Shown: piece after piece, positions 7,274 through 13,400 of the stretch | Numbering within the stretch: position 1 is the stretch's first letter | How the letters are laid out: each line of letters begins with the position of its first letter | NCBI GenBank assembly: GCA_964405755.1 | Contig: CAYOPF010000043.1 | Coordinates: forward strand, 1-19,816 | Direction: 5' to 3' | Source of the DNA: GWF2-33-9 sp964405755 | Lineage (GTDB): Bacteria; Bacteroidota; Ignavibacteria; Kapaibacteriales; UBA2268 | Length of the DNA: 19,816 bases | Notes under the pieces: generated by a model | Seen by the model: the letters and a program-made list of their open reading frames with translations, nothing else | Told to the model about the DNA's origin: nothing | The model's database searches: none | Position numbers and translations under genes: made by a program

Positions 7274-8175
7274 TTGATATCGCCCAATTTATTAATAATT
7301 TGATGTGAAATACTTAAATAGTCAAATTTCTCATATTTTAGAATATCCTGAAGCATCAATGGTTTGAACCACCTTTCATTCAATCCGATTGGTAAAACAT
7401 CTGCTAGAATTTTATTTTCGAACAGATATTTACTTACTATAGAATATAAACCAGAATTAATAAAATGATCTTCGATTGTAACAAGTAATTTACTTTTGTT
7501 AGCTAATTCGGAAATAATGTAAGTATCAATTGGTTTTAACGTTCTAAAATTCGCAACAATACAATTAATCCCTTTGGTTCCTAAATATTCTTTTACTTTT
7601 AGTATCTCGTTGAACATTGTCCCATAAGTTAAAAGCGCAACATCATCACCACGCCCAAAAACTTCTGCAACACCAATATCAAAATCAGAGTGGCTGATGT
7701 TATTGGGGAGATTATTATATCGGATATAGGCAGGCGATTTCGATGTCAATATTTTAGGGAGCATTTTTATCATATCGTCTTCATCAGCAGGGGCAAATAC
7801 TTGCATATTTGGTATCATTCCCATTAAACCAATATCTTCTATTGCTTGATGTGTTGGTCCGTTAGCTTCGGATAAAAAGCCTGCAAAAGAACCAACTGCC
7901 TTAACAGGTAAATTACCATAACCTAAATCAGTTCGTATGAATTCGAACGCTCTCATCGTAAGAAAAGCCGCCAATGCGTGTGCTATTGGCTTTCTTCCAC
8001 GCAACGCCAATCCAGCCGAAATTCCTACAAGTGATTGTTCGGTAATTCCTGTATCAACAAAATTTTCTTTTAATATATTTGGTAAATTCCTGATTGCTGC
8101 ACGGTTTTCGGCAGTTAGTACAATAAATTCGGGATTTTGTGGGATGTAATCCAATAAAAATTGTTCGTAATTCAT
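7270..8175 (-). CDS. Transketolase, C-terminal half (pyrimidine-binding plus C-terminal domains)
   Basis: This 301-residue protein corresponds to the second half of a transketolase. The thiamine-activating glutamate is in DTGITEQ (E46), followed by GISAGLALRG, the GPTHQAIEDIGLM segment and a Rossmann-like C-terminal domain. It starts one base after the stop of the N-half gene (TGA-T-ATG), as expected for two subunits made in equal amounts. Transketolase moves a two-carbon ketol unit between sugar phosphates and needs both halves. Split transketolases are known in archaea and in many bacterial accessory clusters. This pair sits inside a sugar operon, so it is probably dedicated to making a ketose or chain-extended precursor instead of serving the pentose phosphate pathway; that role is inference. 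Confidence 0.9.
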   Translation of the reverse strand: MNYEQFLLDYIPQNPEFIVLTAENRAAIRNLPNILKENFVDTGITEQSLVGISAGLALRGRKPIAHALAAFLTMRAFEFIRTDLGYGNLPVKAVGSFAGFLSEANGPTHQAIEDIGLMGMIPNMQVFAPADEDDMIKMLPKILTSKSPAYIRYNNLPNNISHSDFDIGVAEVFGRGDDVALLTYGTMFNEILKVKEYLGTKGINCIVANFRTLKPIDTYIISELANKSKLLVTIEDHFINSGLYSIVSKYLFENKILADVLPIGLNERWFKPLMLQDILKYEKFDYLSISHQIINKLGDIK

Positions 8176-8176
8176 A

Positions 8177-9001
8177 TCAATTTCCCCCGAAATTTTGATT
8201 TAACTCATTTATAAGTGATGAAAATTCATCCTGATCGATTTTCATATACCATTTTGATGGATTGCCTTCAATCGAAGGAATACCCTTACCACGCATAGTA
8301 TCTAAAATTATAACATGCGGTTTGGAATTATCAATTAAAGAATTAAAACAATGATCGATTTGGTCCAAATCATGTCCATTTATTTCATAAACATTATATC
8401 CAAATTGTTCAAATTTCTTCGTTAGCGGCTCCAATTTAATGAGCTGTTCAGTTTCTAAATTAGCCTGCAGGTGATTTCGATCGATTAAAATGATTAAGTT
8501 ATTTAATTCGTAGGAAGGAGCTAGCAATATCCCCTCCCAGTTGGAACCTTCGTTCAACTCGCCATCACCAAGCATGATTACTACTTTGTTTTTTTCATTT
8601 TTTAATTTTATGTCAATTGCAATTCCTATTGCAACACTAAGGTTATGACCTAAAGACCCAGAATGAAATTCAACACCAGGAACATTAATATTTGGGTGCC
8701 AATAAATATAATCATTGTCTTTCAAATGATTATCTAATCTTCGTTTATCCAAAATTTTGCACTCGGCCAAAACAGCATATAATGCTGGAACTGCATGCCC
8801 CTTTGATATTAAAAAATAATCTCGATTTGGATCTTTAAGATTCGATGGTTTAATGTTTAAAAATGAGTTGTACAAATAGGTTAAAACATCTGCGCAAGAA
8901 AGTGATGCACCAATAAAGCAACCGCCATTGAAGGTCATTTCCAGGATGCTTTTTCGAGCATTAAATGCTAATTGTTCCAATATTTTTTGGTTATATTCCA
9001 T
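8177..9001 (-). CDS. Transketolase, N-terminal half (thiamine-diphosphate-binding domain)
   Basis: This 274-residue protein carries the pyrophosphate-binding half of transketolase. SKGHAVPALY (66-75) contributes a conserved active-site histidine, GSLGHNLSVAIG (115-126) is present, and the ThDP/Mg motif runs from GDGELNEG (145-152) to the metal-binding Asn in DRNHLQ (N176). It has no pyrimidine-binding or C-terminal domain of its own; these come from the next gene. The ATG lies inside the last codons of the cytidylyltransferase gene (11-base overlap), so translation is probably coupled. Length and motif order match known split transketolase N-subunits. The donor and acceptor sugars cannot be deduced. 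Confidence 0.9.
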   Translation of the reverse strand: MEYNQKILEQLAFNARKSILEMTFNGGCFIGASLSCADVLTYLYNSFLNIKPSNLKDPNRDYFLISKGHAVPALYAVLAECKILDKRRLDNHLKDNDYIYWHPNINVPGVEFHSGSLGHNLSVAIGIAIDIKLKNEKNKVVIMLGDGELNEGSNWEGILLAPSYELNNLIILIDRNHLQANLETEQLIKLEPLTKKFEQFGYNVYEINGHDLDQIDHCFNSLIDNSKPHVIILDTMRGKGIPSIEGNPSKWYMKIDQDEFSSLINELNQNFGGN

Positions 9002-9794
9002 ATTTCATTTTTTTGTAATTATCAATATTTTTAACTTCATCTATGTGGTTATCATACCAGTATTTTCCTAAATACTTTTTGTTCAAGTTGTAAACTTCGG
9101 GATTTTGATCAAGAAATTTTATGATTTCATTTATACCAAAGGATTGATTATGAGAATAAAAGTTCTCATATACTTTTTTTATTAATTCGAAATCTTCGGG
9201 ATAGTCGAGAGTTAATCGATACTTATCAAAGTATTCAAATCCAGTTTCCCATTCTACATTACCGATACGAAATAAATCGGTATTTTCCCAAATGTAGGGA
9301 GTTGTGTGCTCACGCTGATAATCAAGTTTTGCTTCTTTCCAAGTTTTTTCGAGAGCCTGAAAAGTAAATATTTCTACATCGTTTCCATCGGGATATGTAG
9401 CAGGATGAAGGTTGCTAACATAATCAAAGCTTTTGTAGTTTTTTAAAAAAAAGGAAATCACATTATCAATAATCAAAGGGGCTATAAGTGGACAATCTGA
9501 GGGAATTTTGACCACTGCATCAGCTCTATACAATTTTGCTATTTGATAGTGTCTGTCGACCAAATCAAATTCATCACCAGCAAATACCTTTATTTGCTCT
9601 CTTTCTGCAAACTGAATAATATTCTGATCCAATGGATTTGTGGAAGTTGCTATTACAATATCAGAATGATACCTAGACTTCCTTACCCTTTCGTACATTA
9701 AGGATAAAATAGGTCGATTTAAAATTTGCAACATTACTTTACCAAAAAGGCGCGTGGAAGCAATTCTAGATTGTATAATTATTAATATTTTCAT
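8991..9794 (-). CDS. SpsF-like cytidylyltransferase (CMP-acidic-sugar synthetase family)
   Basis: This 267-residue protein begins with the nucleotide-binding signature IIQSRIASTRLFGK (6-19), equivalent to the QARxGSTRLPGK of SpsF, NeuA and KdsB enzymes. Further motifs are VIATSTNPLD, VFAGDEFDLVDRHY, a metal-binding-type segment IPSDCPLI, YVSNLHPATYPDGNDVE and REHTTPYI. SpsF proteins are nucleotidyltransferases of spore-coat and surface polysaccharide clusters and usually sit beside a NeuB homologue (SpsE), as here. The likely reaction is CTP plus a keto-acid sugar giving CMP-sugar and PPi. The usual Pro of RLPGK is Phe here. It starts five bases after the stop of the preceding glycosyltransferase gene. 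Activity on the product of the NeuB-like enzyme is inference. Confidence 0.85.
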   Translation of the reverse strand: MKILIIIQSRIASTRLFGKVMLQILNRPILSLMYERVRKSRYHSDIVIATSTNPLDQNIIQFAEREQIKVFAGDEFDLVDRHYQIAKLYRADAVVKIPSDCPLIAPLIIDNVISFFLKNYKSFDYVSNLHPATYPDGNDVEIFTFQALEKTWKEAKLDYQREHTTPYIWENTDLFRIGNVEWETGFEYFDKYRLTLDYPEDFELIKKVYENFYSHNQSFGINEIIKFLDQNPEVYNLNKKYLGKYWYDNHIDEVKNIDNYKKMKYGI

Positions 9795-9799
9795 TCTTT

Positions 9800-10807
9800 T
9801 TAGTAATGAGTATTCATTGCAAAAAACAAGTGTTCCTTCGCATCTTGCTGAGTTATTATACTCCTTGCAACATTTGCAATTTTCAATGCCGATGTTCCAC
9901 CATTCTGGATTGGAGTCATTCTTATTAATGTATCTAAATCAAAATTTGAATAAACTTCCTTTCCTAAAGCTATTCCATAATAAACTACTGATGAGTAAGC
10001 TGTTACAAGAACATCGCAATTTGCAATCATTGGTTTAATATCACCATCGGTAAAAACCAATGCATCAGGAATAATTTCCTTAATTTCGCGAATTGCTCGG
10101 TCAAAAATCTCATTGGGATGCAATTTGAATATTATTTGTTTTCCTTGTGCAATATTTAATACTTTTCTTATAAACTCGTACCTGTTCTCGAACTTGAATG
10201 TCTCTCGTGAGTCCGAGGTTGCAGCTAACACAAAATTTTTATGAGCAAAAAGGTTCTCTCTATATTTTTCTATATTGTCAAAGTTGGGTATTCCTGTTAC
10301 GATAATTTTTTCGGGTTTGACTCCTTTGCATATAAATAAATCGCGATAACCTTCGGAAGCCACACAGAAATAGTCATAGGAGTCAGACAATCCAGTTGTG
10401 GACGTACTTGCAATCCATCTTGGAAATTTAAGATACTTTGCTAAGTAAAAAGCCAAATTCTCCGGATCTGTCATTCCTTCCTGAATTAAAATTAGTTTTT
10501 TATTTTTTATATTTCGAGGAACAATCAAATCTGAGGAGGTAACAACTAAATCGTAATTGTTGTCTTTTCCTTTATAATCAATTTTTAAGTTATTGTCTTC
10601 AAAAAAATCTATAGTTTGACGAAAAAAATTACTATTCGGACCCATAACAGTAAAATTCAATAAATTCATTTTGGCAAGATAACCTATTGGTCCATCATCA
10701 TAGTAAGGAGAATAATAACAATCGAAATCATCTTCCAAATGCTTCCCAACCTGGTGAACAATAGTGGATTGATTTAGTGATCCTCCAATAAATAGTATTT
10801 TCTTCAT
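9800..10807 (-). CDS. Probable GT-B-fold glycosyltransferase (CDP-glycerol-transferase/capsule-synthesis-like)
   Basis: First gene of the operon, 335 residues, with no signal peptide or membrane segment. The N-terminal half opens with KKILFIGGS and looks Rossmann-like. The C-terminal half contains VTGIPNFDN, IFKLHPNE and ANCDVLVTAYSSVVYYGIALGK. The HP...D...SS pattern recalls CDP-glycerol glycerophosphotransferases, KpsC/KpsS-type CMP-Kdo transferases and related GT-B enzymes, which use nucleotide-activated surface-glycan precursors. Placed ahead of a cytidylyltransferase, it is a good candidate for transferring the CMP-sugar made by the cluster. The start ATG has only a weak GGA 12 bases upstream. 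A function as a UDP-GlcNAc 2-epimerase-like GT-B protein is not excluded, but no epimerase signature residues were recognised. Confidence 0.6.
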   Translation of the reverse strand: MKKILFIGGSLNQSTIVHQVGKHLEDDFDCYYSPYYDDGPIGYLAKMNLLNFTVMGPNSNFFRQTIDFFEDNNLKIDYKGKDNNYDLVVTSSDLIVPRNIKNKKLILIQEGMTDPENLAFYLAKYLKFPRWIASTSTTGLSDSYDYFCVASEGYRDLFICKGVKPEKIIVTGIPNFDNIEKYRENLFAHKNFVLAATSDSRETFKFENRYEFIRKVLNIAQGKQIIFKLHPNEIFDRAIREIKEIIPDALVFTDGDIKPMIANCDVLVTAYSSVVYYGIALGKEVYSNFDLDTLIRMTPIQNGGTSALKIANVARSIITQQDAKEHLFFAMNTHY

Positions 10808-10905
10808 ATTATAATAAAAATTCCAAAAAATTTAAGTTTGATAAAAAATCAAAATTATCTATCGAAAGTTAAGTTTTATTGATTTGTGAGTTAAAGAATT
10901 TTTAA

Positions 10906-10933
10906 GATATAATATGTGGAAAAGTAATGTTAA
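10906..10933 (-). promoter_or_regulatory. Candidate promoter of the sugar operon
   Basis: On the minus strand, TTAACA (10928-10933) and TATATC (10906-10911) are separated by 16 bases, close to a sigma-70-type -35/-10 pair. It lies just after the gcvH terminator and about 100 bases before the first operon gene. An inverted repeat TTTGAT-AAAAA-ATCAAA (10837-10853) sits between it and the start codon and could be an operator or leader hairpin. In such AT-rich DNA these matches are weak evidence. Confidence 0.3.
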
Positions 10934-10940
10934 ATTTTGA

Positions 10941-10980
10941 AAAAAGAAAAAAAGACTACAACATTAAGTTGCAGCCTTTT
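10941..10980 (-). terminator. Rho-independent terminator of the accB-accC-gcvH unit
   Basis: The minus strand reads AAAAGGCTGCAAC-TTAAT-GTTGTAGTCTTTT. This is a 13-bp stem containing two G-U wobbles with a 5-base loop, followed by an almost continuous T-tract (plus-strand A-run 10941-10953). It begins 24 bases after the gcvH stop. The wobble pairs become A-C mismatches on the plus strand, so the hairpin works properly only for leftward transcripts. Confidence 0.88.
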
Positions 10981-11004
10981 AATGAGTTTACAAAAAGAAT
11001 CGGT

Positions 11005-11382
11005 TTAGCCTAAATATGCTATGTAAGCTTCAGCGTCCATCAATTCGTTAATTTCTGATGGATTAGTTAATTCAATTTTAACAATCCAACCGTTGCCATA
11101 AGGATCTGTATTTAAAGTTTCGGGAGCACCACTCAATATCGAATTAACCTCCAAAACTTTACCAGAGGCAGGTGCGAATATCTCTGCAACTGTTTTAACT
11201 GCTTCGATTGTTCCCAATGATTGTTCTTTTATAACATCTGTTAAATCAGATGGAACATCAACGAAAACAACGTCGCCTAATTCAGATTGTGCATGTTCTG
11301 TAATTCCTATAAGAGCAATGTTTCCATCCACTTTTACCCATTCGTGGTCTCTGGTGTACTTTAATTCTGCTGGAATGTTCAT
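11005..11382 (-). CDS. gcvH: Glycine cleavage system H protein
   Basis: This 125-residue lipoyl carrier protein shuttles the aminomethyl intermediate between the P, T and L proteins; in some bacteria it also acts as lipoate relay. Family features run through the whole length: LKYTRDHEWV at 7-16, GITEHAQSELGDVVFVD, the lipoylation site GTIEAVKTVAEI with acceptor K63, and the C-terminal NPSEINELMDAEAY segment. AAGGAG lies six bases before the ATG. It is 22 bp downstream of accC and last in the unit. No gcvT or gcvP lies in the window. Placing gcvH with the acetyl-CoA carboxylase genes is notable, because both AccB and GcvH are swinging-arm carriers of related fold. Confidence 0.97.
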   Translation of the reverse strand: MNIPAELKYTRDHEWVKVDGNIALIGITEHAQSELGDVVFVDVPSDLTDVIKEQSLGTIEAVKTVAEIFAPASGKVLEVNSILSGAPETLNTDPYGNGWIVKIELTNPSEINELMDAEAYIAYLG

Positions 11383-11404
11383 AATTTACTCCTTAATATT
11401 TTTT

Positions 11405-12748
11405 TTATAAATCTATCCAATTTACTCTTTCAAGATATTTGGTATCTATTTGTCCGTTAATAAAATCGGGATTATTCATCATTTTTTGATGGAAAGGGAT
11501 AGTTGTTTTGATACCTTCAATTACAAATTCATCTAATGCCACTTTCATTTTGTCGATTGCTTCTTGCCGGCTGTTGCCGTAAGTAATCAACTTTGCCAAT
11601 AGAGAATCGTAATATGGTGGAATGAAATATCCCTGGTATATGTGTGTATCCACTCTAATTCCTTGTCCACCGGGAACATGGAAACCTTCAACTTTACCAG
11701 GTGAAGGTCGATAATCGTTATATGGATCTTCGGCATTAATTCTACATTCTATCGAATGATATTTCGGTGGGTGTTCTGATAGAGTTAATTTTTCTCCGGC
11801 TAACACTCTAATTTGTTCTTTTACTAAATCAATTTTTAATGATTCTTCTGTAATTGGATGTTCCACTTGGATGCGGGTATTCATTTCCATAAAATAAAAG
11901 TTTCCATCTGTATCCAATAAATATTCAATTGTTCCCGGTCCTACATAATTAACTGCTTTTGCTCCCTGGGATGAAACTCTCCCCATCCTTTCTCTTAATT
12001 CTTGCGAAACTGCAACCGAAGGAGTTTCTTCGATTAGTTTTTGATGACGTCGCTGAACTGAGCATTCCCGTTCGTTAAGATGTATGTGATTGCCATGCCT
12101 GTCACCAAAAATCTGAATTTCTATATGCTTTGAATTTGTTATTAATTTTTCTATGTATAAATCAGCATTATTGAAAAATGCCAATGCTTCGCTTCGCGTT
12201 ACTTCGAATACTTTTTCGAGTTCGTCGCGGCTCGAAATCATTCTCATACCTTTTCCGCCGCCACCAGCTACTGCTTTAAGCATAATAGGGTATCCCGTTG
12301 ATTCTGCAACTTCCATTGCGGTTTTCAGGTCTTTAACAACTCCGTCACTACCTGGAACAACAGGTACACCCGCCTTCTTCATTGTCTCCTTAGCTACTGC
12401 TTTATCACCCATTTTAGAAATTGCATCGGGTGAAGGTCCGATAAATGTAATACCATGATCTCTACAAATTTCAGCAAAAAACTGATTTTCTGCTAAAAAT
12501 CCATAACCAGGATGTATTGCATCGGAATTAGTTACCGTTGCAGCAGTAATTATTGCTGGAATATTAAGATAACTTTGTTTTGATGGGGGTGGTCCTATGC
12601 AAATAGCTTCATCAGCAAAACGAACATGCAAAGAATACTTATCAGCCTCGGAATAAACTGCAACTGTTTTTATACCCAATTCCCTTGCTGCTCGAATTAT
12701 GCGAAGTGCAATTTCACCACGATTTGCAATTAAAATCTTGCGAAACAT
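11405..12748 (-). CDS. accC: Acetyl-CoA carboxylase, biotin carboxylase subunit
   Basis: AccC carboxylates the biotin of AccB with bicarbonate and ATP, the first half of malonyl-CoA formation for fatty-acid synthesis. The full-length 447-residue protein begins FRKILIANRGEIALRI. It has the ATP-grasp lysines K116 and K159, the glycine-rich loop GGGGKGM at 162-168, HLNERECSVQRRHQK, and EMNTRIQVEHPITE with E288, N290 and R292 at the same numbers as the E. coli catalytic residues. It starts ten bases after the accB stop, with an AGGA nine bases before the ATG. Standalone AccC of this length pairs with a separate AccB, as encoded just upstream; pyruvate carboxylase or propionyl-CoA carboxylase versions would be longer fusions or have different partners. 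Confidence 0.97.
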   Translation of the reverse strand: MFRKILIANRGEIALRIIRAARELGIKTVAVYSEADKYSLHVRFADEAICIGPPPSKQSYLNIPAIITAATVTNSDAIHPGYGFLAENQFFAEICRDHGITFIGPSPDAISKMGDKAVAKETMKKAGVPVVPGSDGVVKDLKTAMEVAESTGYPIMLKAVAGGGGKGMRMISSRDELEKVFEVTRSEALAFFNNADLYIEKLITNSKHIEIQIFGDRHGNHIHLNERECSVQRRHQKLIEETPSVAVSQELRERMGRVSSQGAKAVNYVGPGTIEYLLDTDGNFYFMEMNTRIQVEHPITEESLKIDLVKEQIRVLAGEKLTLSEHPPKYHSIECRINAEDPYNDYRPSPGKVEGFHVPGGQGIRVDTHIYQGYFIPPYYDSLLAKLITYGNSRQEAIDKMKVALDEFVIEGIKTTIPFHQKMMNNPDFINGQIDTKYLERVNWIDL

Positions 12749-12758
12749 AGGCTTATTC

Positions 12759-13247
12759 CTATTCTACTTTTACTAAGAAAAGTGGCTGTCCAAATTCAAC
12801 TGGCTTACCATTATCGATCAGAACCTTTTCTATGGTTCCATTAACTTCAGATTCAATTTGATTCATTAATTTCATTGCTTCGATAATGCAGAGTACTTGG
12901 CCTTTTCTTATAGATTGACCAACATCAACAAATGATGCTGAATCTGGAGAAGGGGAACGATAGAACGTGCCCACCATAGGCGATTTAATCTCGAATAAAT
13001 CGGTGTGTTCTTCAGTATTTATTTTTATCAAAGGTTTTTCGATAACTTCGGATTGAATTAAAGTTGGAGCGGTTTGAATCTGGGCTTGAGGTACTATTGT
13101 GGCAACTTCTGGAACGGAATAATTTATGACATTTGTGGATTTTGTTCTTGCAAATTTGACTTTAATTCCTTCTTCTTCGATTTCTAAGTTTTCGAGAGTA
13201 CTATCGTCAAAAATTTTTACTAAACGGCGAAGGTAGTTCAGGTCCAT
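12759..13247 (-). CDS. accB: Acetyl-CoA carboxylase biotin carboxyl carrier protein
   Basis: This 162-residue carrier protein holds the biotin for AccC and the carboxyltransferase. The N-terminal 35 residues (MDLNYLRRLVKIFDDSTLENLEIEEEG and on) are the typical AccB docking helix region. Residues about 40-80 form a Gln/Thr/Pro-containing linker, and 83-162 are the biotinyl domain with biotin acceptor K126 in EAMKLMN. I chose ATG 13247 because AAGGAG stands four bases upstream; the frame can be extended to 13325, but those 26 codons lie inside the tRNA-Cys gene. Only 21 bases separate the tRNA 3' end from the start codon, so the mRNA probably derives from the tRNA transcript. Confidence 0.96.
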   Translation of the reverse strand: MDLNYLRRLVKIFDDSTLENLEIEEEGIKVKFARTKSTNVINYSVPEVATIVPQAQIQTAPTLIQSEVIEKPLIKINTEEHTDLFEIKSPMVGTFYRSPSPDSASFVDVGQSIRKGQVLCIIEAMKLMNQIESEVNGTIEKVLIDNGKPVEFGQPLFLVKVE

Positions 13248-13251
13248 ATAT

Positions 13252-13257
13252 CTCCTT
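13252..13257 (-). promoter_or_regulatory. Shine-Dalgarno site deciding the accB start
   Basis: AAGGAG on the minus strand, four bases before ATG 13247 and 12 bases after the tRNA-Cys 3' end. It rules out the longer reading frame that runs through the tRNA. Confidence 0.8.
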
Positions 13258-13268
13258 TGTGGATAGTG

Positions 13269-13339
13269 AGGTGTCGGCCGGATTCGAACCGGCGTTCGCG
13301 GTTTTGCAGACCGATGCCTAACCACTTGGCTACGACACC
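13269..13339 (-). tRNA. tRNA-Cys (anticodon GCA)
   Basis: A complete cloverleaf of 71 bases can be folded on the minus strand. The acceptor stem GGTGTCG pairs with CGACACC. T8-A9 and a D-arm GCC...GGC follow, then anticodon stem TCGGT/ACCGC with loop CTGCAAA (anticodon GCA), a four-base variable loop, and the T-arm GCCGG-TTCGAAT-CCGGC. The discriminator base is U73, the identity element of tRNA-Cys. CCA is not encoded. The 27-43 position is a U-C mismatch. It lies directly upstream of accB. Confidence 0.97.
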
Positions 13340-13400
13340 CTTATAGAAATACAAAATTAACATAAAAATAGTAAATTACAAAATTGATAGAAAAGTTTTT

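Noticed and set aside
9754..10038. 94-codon plus-strand frame opposite the GT-B glycosyltransferase gene
   Set aside because: No SD, low-complexity composition, and it lies antisense to a gene with clear family motifs.
4235..10807. Standard sialic or legionaminic acid cluster
   Set aside because: No UDP-GlcNAc 2-epimerase, N-acyltransferase or SAF-containing synthase is present, and a transketolase pair is, which those pathways do not use.
12153..12458. 101-codon plus-strand frame opposite accC
   Set aside because: It mirrors conserved accC codons and has no independent support.
13248..13325. 26-codon N-terminal extension of AccB
   Set aside because: The extension lies mainly inside the tRNA-Cys gene; the SD and conserved N-terminus support ATG 13247.
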